Position numbers and translations under genes: made by a program
The notes under the pieces: generated by a model
The model's input: only the letters and a program-made list of their open reading frames with translations
Databases searched by the model: none
What the model was told of the DNA's origin: nothing
Shown here: positions 18,598 to 28,809 of the stretch, piece by piece
How the letters are laid out: every line of letters begins with the position of its first letter
Position numbering within the stretch: position 1 is the first letter of the stretch
Assembly: GCF_018221685.1 (NCBI RefSeq)
Contig: NZ_JAGJTM010000001.1
Location: forward strand, 218,501-282,500
DNA from: Bombella apis
GTDB taxonomy: Bacteria; Pseudomonadota; Alphaproteobacteria; Acetobacterales; Acetobacteraceae
Direction: 5' to 3'
Length of the DNA stretch: 64,000 nucleotides

Positions 18598-19515
18598 ATG
18601 AAATTGCCGGATTTCGAGGCGTGGGCCATTTTTGCCAGGGTGGCCGAGCATGGGTCTTTCTCGCAGGCTGCCAGGGAACTTCATCTTTCACCCCCCACTG
18701 TCTCAAAAGCGATCAGTCGGTTGGAGCAGTCTCTTGGTGTCGCCCTGTTCAGCCGCAATTCCCGGCATATGTCCCTTACACAGACAGGGCAGCTTGCGCT
18801 GGAGCGGGCCAATCGCATGTTCATGGAGGCGGAAGCGGCAGAGAATGAGGTGCGGGGTGGCCGTATCCGTCCTTCCGGTCTGATCCGGATGACGGCTCCA
18901 ACTACCTTCGGGCTTCGGTATGTTTCCGCAGCTCTGCCATCTTTCCTGAGGGCCTACCCGGAGATTGATATTGCCATCACGTTTACGGACAGTTTCGTGG
19001 ACCTCGTTTCAGAAGGTTATGATGTGGCGATCCGCATTGCGGCTCTGGAGGATTCGGCGCTCAGGGCCCGCAGGGTATGTACGGTACGACGCCTGCTTGT
19101 GGCCTCCCCGGATTATCTGGCCCAGCAGGGTGAGCCTACCCATCCGCGGGAACTGGAGGGGAGGAAGAGCTTTGTCTATGTCAACGGGTCATCATGCGGG
19201 GCCATCCGGCTGATGGAAAAAGCGACAGGGGCAGTCCATACATTGTCCCAGACGGCACGACTCCAGTCCGACAATGCGGAAGGATTCCTGCCAGCGCTGG
19301 AGGCCGGGCTTGGCTTCGGACTGATGCCGGATTTCATGGTGAGTGAAGCCATGCAGGAGGGCCGGTTGCAGGAAATGATGCCGGGCTGGAAGGCGGACGA
19401 CATTGCCCTTTATCTCGTCACATCCGCCACAAAGCTGCGGCCTCAGAGGGTGAGCCTGCTCATGGAGCATCTCATCCGCCAGTTCAGCACACCGCCATGG
19501 CGGCTGTCCGACTGA
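18598..19515 (+). CDS. LysR-family transcriptional regulator
   Basis: DNA-binding regulator of 305 residues. The N-terminal winged helix-turn-helix (residues 1-60) reads FARVAEHGSFSQAARELHLS and PTVSKAISRLEQSLGVALF. An effector-binding domain of two alpha/beta lobes covers about residues 90-295 (GLIRMTAPTTFG, PEIDIAITFTDSFVDLVSEG). The overall pattern is that of the CrgA/DmlR-like group. AGGAGG lies ten bases upstream. It faces away from the pirin gene, with the operator-like palindrome between them. Confidence 0.9.
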   Translation: MKLPDFEAWAIFARVAEHGSFSQAARELHLSPPTVSKAISRLEQSLGVALFSRNSRHMSLTQTGQLALERANRMFMEAEAAENEVRGGRIRPSGLIRMTAPTTFGLRYVSAALPSFLRAYPEIDIAITFTDSFVDLVSEGYDVAIRIAALEDSALRARRVCTVRRLLVASPDYLAQQGEPTHPRELEGRKSFVYVNGSSCGAIRLMEKATGAVHTLSQTARLQSDNAEGFLPALEAGLGFGLMPDFMVSEAMQEGRLQEMMPGWKADDIALYLVTSATKLRPQRVSLLMEHLIRQFSTPPWRLSD

Positions 19516-19649
19516 AAGCGGACTGATGAAATCCGAAAAGCATCCTTTCCCGATTTTCTATATCCAGTCTGGAAAGGTGGCGTTACCTCTTGTGAAGGTT
19601 TCAGTGTTCCCGGTAGCGGGAAAGACCGACAGATCAAGGATGTATCGTC

Positions 19650-20246
19650 ATGTCAAAAGTGCTCGTGCTTTATTATTCATCTTACGGTCACGTGGAGACC
19701 ATGGCCCACAGCATTGCCGAAGGTGTACGTGCAACGGGCGTAGAGGCCGTTGTGAAGCGTGTGCCAGAGCTGGTGCCGGAGGAGGCTGCCAGAGCGAATC
19801 ACTTCAAGCTGGAACAGGACGCACCTGTTGCAACGCCGGCTGAGCTGGTCGAGTATGATGGTATCATCATCGGGGCTCCGACCCGTTTCGGGCGTCTGCC
19901 GGCACAGATGGCCAATTTCTGGGATCAGACCGGTGGTCTCTGGGCCAAAGGGGAGCTGATCGGCAAGGTGGGGGCTGTCTTCACCTCCACGGCAACCCAG
20001 CATGGTGGGCAGGAAACGACACTCTATTCCCTGATGTCCAACCTGCTGCATCATGGCATGGTCATCAGCGGTCTGCCCTACAGTTTCCAGGGGCAGATGC
20101 GTAGTGACGAGATCGTAGGTGGCGCTCCTTATGGGGCCACAACCATCGCCAATGGTGACGGTTCCCGCCAGCCGAGCGAGACAGACCTGGAGGGGGCCCG
20201 TTTCCTTGGCAGGCATGTGGCCGGACTGGTCAGGAAGCTGTCCTGA
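19650..20246 (+). CDS. wrbA: NAD(P)H:quinone oxidoreductase WrbA
   Basis: Flavodoxin-fold FMN enzyme (198 residues) that reduces quinones by two electrons, limiting redox cycling. The phosphate-binding N-terminus [16 protein letters not shown], the segment [20 protein letters not shown] and [20 protein letters not shown] are diagnostic. AAGGA nine bases before the ATG supports the start. It is a single-gene unit ended by a hairpin and fits the oxidative-stress theme of katA, pirin and wrbA in this stretch. Confidence 0.95.
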   Translation: MSKVLVLYYSSYGHVETMAHSIAEGVRATGVEAVVKRVPELVPEEAARANHFKLEQDAPVATPAELVEYDGIIIGAPTRFGRLPAQMANFWDQTGGLWAKGELIGKVGAVFTSTATQHGGQETTLYSLMSNLLHHGMVISGLPYSFQGQMRSDEIVGGAPYGATTIANGDGSRQPSETDLEGARFLGRHVAGLVRKLS

Positions 20247-20284
20247 GTTTTTCCGAAAGCCTTTATTCACGCACAGAAGAGACG

Positions 20285-20320
20285 GACATGGGGGCCGGGT
20301 TGCGGCCCCCATGTCTGTTT
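20285..20320. terminator. Terminator of wrbA (converging with mutY)
   Basis: Arms GACATGGGGGCC / GGCCCCCATGTC with a seven-base loop are followed by TGTTTTC. Confidence 0.8.
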
Positions 20321-20324
20321 TCAG

Positions 20325-20340
20325 TGTTTCATGTGAAACA
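20325..20340. promoter_or_regulatory. parS-like centromere site 2
   Basis: TGTTTCATGTGAAACA matches TGTTTCACGTGAAACA at 15 of 16 positions (T replaces C at position 8). It is intergenic, between the wrbA terminator and the mutY stop, 2.6 kb from the first site. Confidence 0.65.
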
Positions 20341-20343
20341 TGA

Positions 20344-21429
20344 TCAGCCCGGGACAGGCCTGTGCCGGTCGCCAACCAGCAGGCATTTCTTCATCACGCT
20401 GGAGAGAACCGCCTCCTTCAGGAAGCGGAACCGGCCATGCTTCGGAGGAATCGGATAATTGCTCTGTGCTGGTATCGTGCAGCCATAGATGCGGACAAGC
20501 AGCGTAAAATGGCTGAAGATGTGTTTGACCTCTCCACAATCTTCCCACTGTGCCTGCAAGGGGGCGTAGCGGGTAAAGGCCGTTTCGGCCAGCCGGGCAG
20601 GCGAAGGCGTGCTTTGGCTTTCGGACCATGGTGTGCCGGGAAGGTCGTCCGTTCCTCCCAGCAGGCCTTCCGGCGGTCGTGAGCGGAGCAGGACACGGCC
20701 TTCCGGATCGATGACACGGAAAAGAATGGCATGACGGGTCGGGCGGGCTTTCTTCTTCTGTCGGGCAGGGAGAGCTTCAGCCATGTTGCGGGCTCGGGCG
20801 AGGCAACCGTCCCGCCATGGGCACGTCAGACAGGAGGGTGAGCGGGGCGAGCAGAGGCTCGCCCCAAGGTCGAACAGGGCCTGAGCAAAATCGGAAGGGC
20901 GGGCTTGTGCTGCCGGATCGTCATTCAGATGGCTGGCAAGACGGGCCAGCAGGGGGCGGGCAGCGGGTAGCGGGTCTTCCACGGCATTGAGGCGGGCCGT
21001 GATGCGCTCCACATTGCCATCAACCGGAACGGTCGGAATATTGAAGGCAATGGCGGCAATGGCCCGGGATGTATAGGCCCCGATTCCGGGGAGTGTCTGC
21101 AATCCTTCGACCGTACGGGGAAAGGCTCTCAGCTTATGAACGGCCTGAGCACAGGCATGAAGATTTCGTGCCCGTGCGTAATAGCCCAGCCCGGCCCAGA
21201 GCTGGAGCACCTCTTCCTGCGGCGCTTCCGCCAGAGCATCAACTGTCGGAAAGCGGGCCAGAAACCGCTGGTAATAGGGAATGACCGTCTGCACGACTGT
21301 CTGCTGGAGCATGATCTCGCTCAGCCAGACATGGTACGGGTCTGCCTGCTGGCCGGGTGCGGCACGCCAGGGCAGGGTACGGCGATGATGGTCATACCAA
21401 TGGAGAAGGAGGGAAGCATCAGGTGTCAC
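20344..21429 (-). CDS. mutY: A/G-specific adenine DNA glycosylase
   Basis: Base-excision repair enzyme removing adenine mispaired with 8-oxoguanine. It has the catalytic MLQQTVVQTVIPYYQRFLARFP segment with its Glu, the helix-hairpin-helix LPGIGAYTSRAIAAIAF followed by the catalytic Asp in VDGNVERI, and the [4Fe-4S] cysteines CSPRSPSCLTCPWRDGC. A C-terminal NUDIX-like domain reads 8-oxoG (HAILFRVIDPEGRVLL onward). The start is uncertain: GTG at 21429 gives 361 residues, near family length. A TTG 39 bp upstream (21468) with AAGG seven bases before it is an alternative, and the open frame runs to 21711. Confidence 0.9.
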   Translation of the reverse strand: MTPDASLLLHWYDHHRRTLPWRAAPGQQADPYHVWLSEIMLQQTVVQTVIPYYQRFLARFPTVDALAEAPQEEVLQLWAGLGYYARARNLHACAQAVHKLRAFPRTVEGLQTLPGIGAYTSRAIAAIAFNIPTVPVDGNVERITARLNAVEDPLPAARPLLARLASHLNDDPAAQARPSDFAQALFDLGASLCSPRSPSCLTCPWRDGCLARARNMAEALPARQKKKARPTRHAILFRVIDPEGRVLLRSRPPEGLLGGTDDLPGTPWSESQSTPSPARLAETAFTRYAPLQAQWEDCGEVKHIFSHFTLLVRIYGCTIPAQSNYPIPPKHGRFRFLKEAVLSSVMKKCLLVGDRHRPVPG

Positions 21430-21548
21430 GCCGGTGTCTATGACGAAGAAACAGCATCGGGGCAAGGGCTGGCCTTGCTGAAACGTTTCCGTCTGCTCCC
21501 GTGATGATGGTATGGAGAGTCCGTACGCAGCATATTGGGATGGGTCGG

Positions 21549-22103
21549 ATGGCAGATGAAACAGGAATGAAAAAAACTGCCCGTTCATCAGCATCGGGGC
21601 AGGACTGGAAAGCGGATGGCAAGGGCTGGAGCGATTACCGCCGAGGCAAGGGCCGGATGATCGGGGCCCTGCTGCCCTCCCTGACAAAACCCATTTTCCA
21701 CAAGAAATCACCGCTGTTCGTGCGTCTGCTCATGGAGTGGGAGACGCTGGTCGGTCCAGCGCTGGCGGAGGTGAGCGAACCCTGCCGCCTGCGGCCCGGC
21801 GTGTTGACCATACGCTGCTGTGGTCCGGCAGCGGTGGAGATGCAGTACGCAGCGCCCCGTCTTCTGGCCAACATCAATACAGCCTGTGGTCTTTATGGAG
21901 ATGAAGCGCTGAAACAGATCAAGCTGTTACAGGATCGGCCTGTCCAGCGTAAGCCGTCCCACAGGCCCCAGAAGAAATGGAAGGATGCGGCGCCAGTTCC
22001 CGTAAATGGTATCGAGGATGCCGGGTTGAAAGAAACGCTGGAGCGTCTTGGTGGGCATATCCGGGCCAAAAAACAGGGGACAAAAAAAGCCCGCCGCTTT
22101 TGA
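21549..22103 (+). CDS. DUF721 / DciA-like protein
   Basis: A 184-residue protein. The N-terminal DUF721 domain covers about residues 35-130: LPSLTKPIFHKKSPLFVRLL, then WETLVGPALAEVSEPCRLRPG and VLTIRCCGPAAVEMQYAAPR. The C-terminal tail is Lys/Arg-rich (ends QGTKKARRF). DciA members of this family help load the replicative helicase; whether this member does so is inferred from family only. The start could also be ATG 21567. It is divergent from mutY, a gene pair common in alphaproteobacteria. Confidence 0.82.
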   Translation: MADETGMKKTARSSASGQDWKADGKGWSDYRRGKGRMIGALLPSLTKPIFHKKSPLFVRLLMEWETLVGPALAEVSEPCRLRPGVLTIRCCGPAAVEMQYAAPRLLANINTACGLYGDEALKQIKLLQDRPVQRKPSHRPQKKWKDAAPVPVNGIEDAGLKETLERLGGHIRAKKQGTKKARRF

Positions 22104-22168
22104 GGGCGGCAGGCCATGCCTGTGTCATTGGCCCGAGGCCGAAGACACGGGGACAATGGGAGGATATG

Positions 22169-23062
22169 TCAGTCGGTCACGATATCGGCAGCCGTGTAGC
22201 CCTGCGCAAAGAGGTGCGTCCGCATCCCGGTAAAGTTGACCTGCTGTTCAATCACCTGCCGGACATTCGGCTTGGCGTGATAGGCAATGCCAAGACCTGC
22301 TGCCTTGAGCATGGGGATGTCGTTGGCACCATCACCTGTTGTCAGGCTGGCAGAGAGCTTGACGCCCCGCTCGGCACAGATGGTCTCCAGATGTTCTTTC
22401 TTGGCATCCGGGCCGAGGATTTTGCCGATCAGCTGGCCGGTGATGATGCCGTCCCTGATCTCAAGCTGGTTGCCGTAATGTTCATCAAAGCCGAGCTTCC
22501 TGGCAGCCCGCTCGGTGAACCAGTCGAACCCACCGGAGATGAGGGCCGTGCGTGCGCCATTGGCCTTCATGGTCTGCACCAGCTCCCTGATACCATCAGT
22601 GAAAGGCAGATGTTCCAGAACATCCTTCAGCAGGGATTCAGGATGGCCCTTCAGGCCGATGGTGCGCTTGCGGAGGGATTCATCAAACTCCATCTCGCCA
22701 TTCATGGCACGCTTGGTGATTTCGGCTACATAGTCGCCCGTGCCGGTTGCCTTGGCCAGATCATCCAGCGTTTCGCCATCGAAGATGGTGCTGTCCATGT
22801 CGGACACCAGCACGGCTTTGCGGCGGCCACGGGTCTTGGTGAGAATGGCATCAACCTTGTAGGGAGCCAGGGCGGCACGGATTGTTGCAGGCGTGGCATC
22901 GCCGGGCCCGGGTGTCGGGCAGAAAATGTCAACGGCCTCGCCTTCGGACAGAACGACCGGCGGCTCACCTTTGACAAGATTGCGGGCAATGTCGATCGCC
23001 TCTTTGGGAAGGGTCCCATGGCGGCGATTGGCAACAAGAGTCAGAACACAGGGAAGGGACAT
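22169..23062 (-). CDS. serB: Phosphoserine phosphatase
   Basis: HAD-family phosphatase catalysing the last step of serine synthesis. Motif I SDMDST holds the nucleophilic Asp, motif II is ALISGGF and motif III GDGANDIPML binds magnesium. The N-terminal 80 residues form the ACT-like extension seen in SerB proteins. At 297 residues it is normal length. It is divergent from miaA with 44 bp between starts, so the two promoters must overlap. Confidence 0.95.
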   Translation of the reverse strand: MSLPCVLTLVANRRHGTLPKEAIDIARNLVKGEPPVVLSEGEAVDIFCPTPGPGDATPATIRAALAPYKVDAILTKTRGRRKAVLVSDMDSTIFDGETLDDLAKATGTGDYVAEITKRAMNGEMEFDESLRKRTIGLKGHPESLLKDVLEHLPFTDGIRELVQTMKANGARTALISGGFDWFTERAARKLGFDEHYGNQLEIRDGIITGQLIGKILGPDAKKEHLETICAERGVKLSASLTTGDGANDIPMLKAAGLGIAYHAKPNVRQVIEQQVNFTGMRTHLFAQGYTAADIVTD

Positions 23063-23106
23063 GACATCTCTCGCTAAAAGATCAGAAGATATGGCAGGAT
23101 AGGTGT

Positions 23107-24090
23107 ATGAACTCTTCTGAAAACGCCCTCATTGTGGCGGGACCGACCTGTTCGGGCAAGTCAGCTTTGGCCTTTCATTTGGCAGACCTGTATTGTGGTA
23201 CGGTCATCAATGCAGATTCCATGCAGGTTTACAGGGAGCTGCGCATCCTCACTGCCCGCCCCGGGGAAGAGGAGGAAGCAGCCATTCCCCATCGTCTTTA
23301 TGGGGTATTGCCCGCAGCCACACCCGGCAGTGTGGCCTGGTGGCGGGAGCAGGCTCTGGCAGAAATCGCCGCCTGCCGTAGCGCCGGGCGGCTGCCCATC
23401 CTCTGTGGTGGCACGGGCATGTATCTCCGTGCCCTGACGGATGGCCTCGTGGAGGTCCCCGACCCCGGAGAAGCAGCCCGGCAGGAGGCCCGGACCCTGC
23501 TGGAGGCGATTGGCCCGGAGGCCCTGCACGAAAAGTTGATGCAGGCTGATCCGCAGACGGCCTCCCGTCTTCATCCACAGGATTCCCAGCGTATCAGCCG
23601 GGCCTGGGAGGTTCTGGCAGGAACCGGGCGAGGGCTGGCCTCATGGCAGGAGGATAGGGCACTGCCAGCGGCACCCTGCCGTTTCATCTCACTTCAGCTT
23701 GATCCCCCCCGGGACGAGCTGCGGGCTTCCATTGTCCGGCGTTTTGATGACATGGTGGCCGCTGGTGCGCTGGATGAGGTGGCGGCCTTGCGGGAGCAGA
23801 ATCTGCCCGCCAGCCTGCCCGCCATGCGTGCCCATGGTGTGCCGGAGCTGGGACAGGTGCTGGAGGGGCAGTGCAGCCTGGAGGACGCCCGGCTGGCTGC
23901 TACCCGTGCCATTGGCCGCTATACCCGTCGGCAGGCTACATGGTTTCGGCACCATAGGCTGAGTCGGGAGGGAGATGGCGAAATAATATTTCAAAGAACC
24001 AGTGGAAGAGAGTTCTTTTCGAGTAAAAAAATGCGCGAAATTGAATATTTTATATCATCCAGAATTGACGGACCCGCTCCGGAACGATAG
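23107..24090 (+). CDS. miaA: tRNA dimethylallyltransferase
   Basis: Adds a dimethylallyl group to A37 of tRNAs reading UNN codons. The P-loop GPTCSGKSALA is at residues 12-22, INADSMQVYREL follows, then CGGTGMYLRAL and the C-terminal IGRYTRRQATWFRHH. AGGA lies seven bases before the ATG. The last 45 codons are more A/T-rich and poorly conserved. ilvB starts 39 bp after the stop, so they may be co-transcribed. Confidence 0.95.
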   Translation: MNSSENALIVAGPTCSGKSALAFHLADLYCGTVINADSMQVYRELRILTARPGEEEEAAIPHRLYGVLPAATPGSVAWWREQALAEIAACRSAGRLPILCGGTGMYLRALTDGLVEVPDPGEAARQEARTLLEAIGPEALHEKLMQADPQTASRLHPQDSQRISRAWEVLAGTGRGLASWQEDRALPAAPCRFISLQLDPPRDELRASIVRRFDDMVAAGALDEVAALREQNLPASLPAMRAHGVPELGQVLEGQCSLEDARLAATRAIGRYTRRQATWFRHHRLSREGDGEIIFQRTSGREFFSSKKMREIEYFISSRIDGPAPER

Positions 24091-24129
24091 AGCAGAAGCG
24101 TTGCGTTAAACGGCGAAAGGACAGACGCC

Positions 24130-25908
24130 ATGCCTGCCAGCGAGACAGCTCCCATGATGGCAACAGGTGCTGAAGTCATTCTGCGTGTTCTTGAAGAAGA
24201 AGGCGTGGATGTCATTTTCGGTTATCCCGGCGGTGCGGTCCTTCCCATTTACGATGCTCTCTTCAAACAGAAGAAGATCCGGCACATTCTGGTCCGGCAC
24301 GAGCAGGCGGCAACCCATGCGGCCGAGGCCTATGCCCGTTCCACCGGCAAGGTCGGTGTGGTGCTGGTGACATCCGGCCCTGGTGCGACCAATGCCGTGA
24401 CCGGCCTGATGGATGCGAAGATGGATTCCATCCCGCTGGTCTGTCTGGCCGGACAGGTGCCCGTGCCGCTGATCGGCAAGGATGCGTTTCAGGAAGCGGA
24501 CATGGTGGGCATCACCCGGCCTGCGACCAAGAAGAGTGTTCAGGTGCGGGAGGCCGAGGCTCTGGCCCCAACAATCCGGGAGGCTTTTGCTCTGGCCCGT
24601 TCCGGCCGTCCCGGTCCGGTTCTTGTGGATCTGCCCAAGAACATCACGGTGTCCGAGGCTCCCCTGCCGTCCCGTCCGGTGGAAGCAGCAGAGGAAAAGG
24701 CGACTCCGGCTCTGGATGCTCAGGCGGTCAGCCAGGCCGTCGAGGCCATGAAGAAGGCCCGCAAGCCTCTGCTTTATGTTGGTGGTGGTGTCATCAATGC
24801 CGGGCCGGAGGCGGCAAAGCTGCTGCGCCAGCTGGCAGAGAAGACCGGTTTCCCCGTGACATCCACCCTGATGGGGTTGGGTGCCTATCCGTCTTCCAGT
24901 GATCATTTTCTGGGGATGCTGGGCATGCATGGTGCCGTGGAAGCCAACATGGCGGCCCATGACTGCGACGTGCTGGTCGCCCTGGGTGCCCGGTTTGATG
25001 ACCGGGTGACGGGCCGTGTTGACGGGTTCTCTCCCCATTCCTTCAAGATACAGGCGGACATTGATCCCCGGGAATTCGGCAAGATCATCAAGGTTGATGT
25101 GGCTCTGAAGGGGGACCTGAAGGCCACGCTGCACGCTCTTCTGGAAGGCTGGGGAGACAGTGCAGCCCCGGACCTGTCCGGCTGGTGGCAGGAGATCGAC
25201 CAGTGGCGGGCTGTTGACGGTTTCGGGTTCGAGCAGGACGGGGCCGCCACGGCCACCATCAAGCCGCAATATGCCATCAGCCGCCTGTATGAGCAGGTGA
25301 AGGCCAGCGGGCGGGACTGCTTCGTTTCCACCGAGGTGGGGCAGCATCAGATGTGGGCCGCCCAGCATTTCGGGTTTGATGAGCCCAATCACTGGCTGAC
25401 ATCCGGTGGTCTGGGCACGATGGGTTACGGTCTGCCTGCTGCCGTGGGGGCACAGATCGCCCACCCTGACGGGCTGGTGATTGATATTGCCGGCGAGGCA
25501 TCCACCCTGATGAATATTCAGGAGCTGGGAACCATTGCCCAGTACCGCTTGCCGGTGAAGATCTTCATCCTGAACAACCAGTATATGGGCATGGTGCGGC
25601 AGTGGCAGGAGCTGGTGCATGATTCCCGTTATTCCCAGTCCTACAGTGCAGCCCTGCCGGATTTCGTGAAGCTGGCGGAATCGTTCGGCATCCGTGGTCT
25701 GCGGGTCGAGACGCTGGGCGGGCTGGATGAGGCCATCGAGACCATGCTGACCCATGAGGGACCGGTGCTGGTGGATGTGCATGTGGAGCAGGAAGAATGC
25801 TGCTTCCCGATGATCCCGTCCGGGGCCAGCCATGACCAGATGCTTCTGGGGCCGGGGCGTGTTTTCGGTGGGGCCGAGCTGACAGAAGAAGGCAAACGCC
25901 TCGTCTGA
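24130..25908 (+). CDS. ilvB: Acetolactate synthase large subunit
   Basis: ThDP- and FAD-dependent enzyme condensing two pyruvates (or pyruvate with 2-oxobutyrate) in branched-chain amino acid synthesis. The catalytic Glu is in RHEQAATHAAEAYAR, then TSGPGATNAVTGL and GKDAFQEADMVGITRP. The ThDP/magnesium motif reads AGEASTLMNIQELGT followed by FILNNQYMGMVRQWQ; its acidic residue is Glu where Asp is usual. It has 592 residues and no ACT domain at the end. The small subunit gene ilvN, normally next, is absent: only 136 bp separate this gene from ilvC. AAAGGA lies eight bases upstream. Confidence 0.95.
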   Translation: MPASETAPMMATGAEVILRVLEEEGVDVIFGYPGGAVLPIYDALFKQKKIRHILVRHEQAATHAAEAYARSTGKVGVVLVTSGPGATNAVTGLMDAKMDSIPLVCLAGQVPVPLIGKDAFQEADMVGITRPATKKSVQVREAEALAPTIREAFALARSGRPGPVLVDLPKNITVSEAPLPSRPVEAAEEKATPALDAQAVSQAVEAMKKARKPLLYVGGGVINAGPEAAKLLRQLAEKTGFPVTSTLMGLGAYPSSSDHFLGMLGMHGAVEANMAAHDCDVLVALGARFDDRVTGRVDGFSPHSFKIQADIDPREFGKIIKVDVALKGDLKATLHALLEGWGDSAAPDLSGWWQEIDQWRAVDGFGFEQDGAATATIKPQYAISRLYEQVKASGRDCFVSTEVGQHQMWAAQHFGFDEPNHWLTSGGLGTMGYGLPAAVGAQIAHPDGLVIDIAGEASTLMNIQELGTIAQYRLPVKIFILNNQYMGMVRQWQELVHDSRYSQSYSAALPDFVKLAESFGIRGLRVETLGGLDEAIETMLTHEGPVLVDVHVEQEECCFPMIPSGASHDQMLLGPGRVFGGAELTEEGKRLV

Positions 25909-25912
25909 ATGA

Positions 25913-27064
<1,152 letters not shown>

Positions 27065-27086
27065 GGTTCGATGACCGGTCTTTACG

Positions 27087-27115
27087 AATGGGGAGGATTT
27101 TCCTCCCCATTTTTT
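27087..27115 (+). terminator. Terminator of the ilv operon
   Basis: AATGGGGAGGA with a TTT loop and its reverse complement is followed by six Ts. Confidence 0.92.
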
Positions 27116-27252
27116 ATTGTGGCTTCATTTGGGCATTTTCTGTTCAGAAAGAAAGAATAGAGTTGCGTTGAGGGTTATATTCCCCTAGAGGTCAACCCTT
27201 CCGCTCCTTCATTGGGGGAGGATGCGGCAATCTGCTGGTTCAGGGGTACGTT

Positions 27253-27732
27253 ATGGACGCACTTGCTCGACTGGGGATGGAATCGGACCTTCCGAGAGAT
27301 ATCCAGAATACTGAGGCAATCGATACAATCGCTGATTGTAAGGACTTTTTCATCAAGCGTGATGGGATCACCTACGCAGGGAACCATCTCCTCATCGATT
27401 TCTGGAATGCCAGAAATCTGGATGACCCCGATCAGATCGACGCCACTCTGAGGCGTGCTGCCGAGGCAGCCGGGGCGACCATTCTGCATGGTCATTTCCA
27501 CCATTTCACACCCAATGGCGGTGTATCTGGTGTGCTGGTACTGGCCGAAAGCCATATTTCCATCCATACATGGCCCGAGCGTCATTTCGCCGCTGTCGAC
27601 ATTTTCATGTGCGGTGTGTGCGATCCCAACATGTCCGTCCCTGTCATGCAGGAGCTGTTTCAGGCAGGACGTGTGGAGATTGATGCTTTCAGGCGTGGAC
27701 GTGTCAGCTCGACACGGCATACGGGCCGGTAA
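27253..27732 (+). CDS. speD: S-adenosylmethionine decarboxylase proenzyme
   Basis: Pyruvoyl enzyme providing decarboxylated SAM for spermidine synthesis. The 159-residue bacterial-type proenzyme has the self-cleavage site LAESHISIHTWPE, where Ser becomes the pyruvoyl group. CGVCDPNMSVPVM contains the conserved cysteine. The N-terminus is about 30 residues longer than the shortest members. AGGGG seven bases upstream fits the ATG. speE follows 178 bp later on the same strand. Confidence 0.94.
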   Translation: MDALARLGMESDLPRDIQNTEAIDTIADCKDFFIKRDGITYAGNHLLIDFWNARNLDDPDQIDATLRRAAEAAGATILHGHFHHFTPNGGVSGVLVLAESHISIHTWPERHFAAVDIFMCGVCDPNMSVPVMQELFQAGRVEIDAFRRGRVSSTRHTGR

Positions 27733-27910
27733 GCCGGATAGGGAAAGGCCAAGGGGTTTTTCCCTCAATTTCCAATGGATTCCATGGAGTGTTCCTGTTC
27801 GCTGGCCAGCGTCCATGCTGGAGGGGGAGCAGGGGTAAGGAGCGGCGTCTGTGCCGGCCTCCCCGTGATGGAGGGCGGCAGGCGTCGTTGATTGAAGAAA
27901 GGATGCCGCC

Positions 27911-28786
27911 ATGACATCTGGCACGTCTTCCGGGGCCTGGTTCAACGAGGCCCTCTATCCCGATTGGGGCCAGCGTTTCAGGGTTGTGAAAGAACTGGCC
28001 TACAGGAAGTCCCCGTTTCAGGACATCCGCATTTTCGAGAGCAGCAGCCATGGCCGTGTGCTGGTGCTGGACGGTATCGTGCAGATCACGGAGCGGGATG
28101 AGTTCATCTATCAGGAGATGCTGGCTCATGTGCCGCTCTTCATGCATCCGAACCCAAAACGTGTTCTCATCATCGGGGCCGGTGATGGTGGTGTGCTGCG
28201 TCGTGTTCTCCAGCACAGGACGGTCGAGAAAGCCGTCATGGTGGAAATTGATGGTGACGTGATCGAACTCTCCAAGCAACACCTGCCGATGTTTGGCAAG
28301 GATGCGTGGAATGACCCGAGGGCTGAGGTCATCGTTGGGGACGGGATCGATTACGTCAAGAAATCTGGTGATGCAGCCTTTGATGTCATCATCGTGGACA
28401 GCACGGACCCGATCGGCGTGGGTGATGTGCTTTTCACAGATGATTTCTATGAGAACTGCGCCCGCATCCTTTCGGATGAAGGGATCATCGTCAATCAGTG
28501 TGGCGTGCCGTTCCAGCAGGCAGATGAGCTGCGGGAGACAACGGCCCGTCGTGCGAAATTCTTCCCGCATGTCACGGCCTATCTGGCTGCCGTGCCAACC
28601 TATGTTGGTGGGTTCATGACACTGGGCATAGCCAAGAAGGGGGCTCCGCCGCACCGTCCGGACGTGGTCGAGCTGGCCCGTCGTGCACAGGGCATTGCGG
28701 AAGGCTGCCAGTACTGGACGCCAGAGGTGCATGTTGCCTCTTTCAGCCTGCCCCCCTATATCGCCCAGAACCTCCCTCGTTCATGA
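27911..28786 (+). CDS. speE: Polyamine aminopropyltransferase (spermidine synthase)
   Basis: Transfers the aminopropyl group from decarboxylated SAM to putrescine. The 291-residue protein carries the Rossmann-type signature VLIIGAGDGGVLRRVLQH, the acidic MVEIDGDVIELSKQHLP and the catalytic VDSTDPIGVGDVLF. AAAGGA is eight bases upstream. It makes a spermidine module with speD; the 178-bp gap between them holds weak inverted repeats but no clear terminator or gene. Confidence 0.95.
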   Translation: MTSGTSSGAWFNEALYPDWGQRFRVVKELAYRKSPFQDIRIFESSSHGRVLVLDGIVQITERDEFIYQEMLAHVPLFMHPNPKRVLIIGAGDGGVLRRVLQHRTVEKAVMVEIDGDVIELSKQHLPMFGKDAWNDPRAEVIVGDGIDYVKKSGDAAFDVIIVDSTDPIGVGDVLFTDDFYENCARILSDEGIIVNQCGVPFQQADELRETTARRAKFFPHVTAYLAAVPTYVGGFMTLGIAKKGAPPHRPDVVELARRAQGIAEGCQYWTPEVHVASFSLPPYIAQNLPRS

Positions 28787-28809
28787 GGCCATAGAGAAGG
28801 ATCCCCACC

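Noticed and set aside
24106..25833. 575-codon minus-strand open frame
   Set aside because: Fully antisense to ilvB, whose frame carries clear catalytic motifs.
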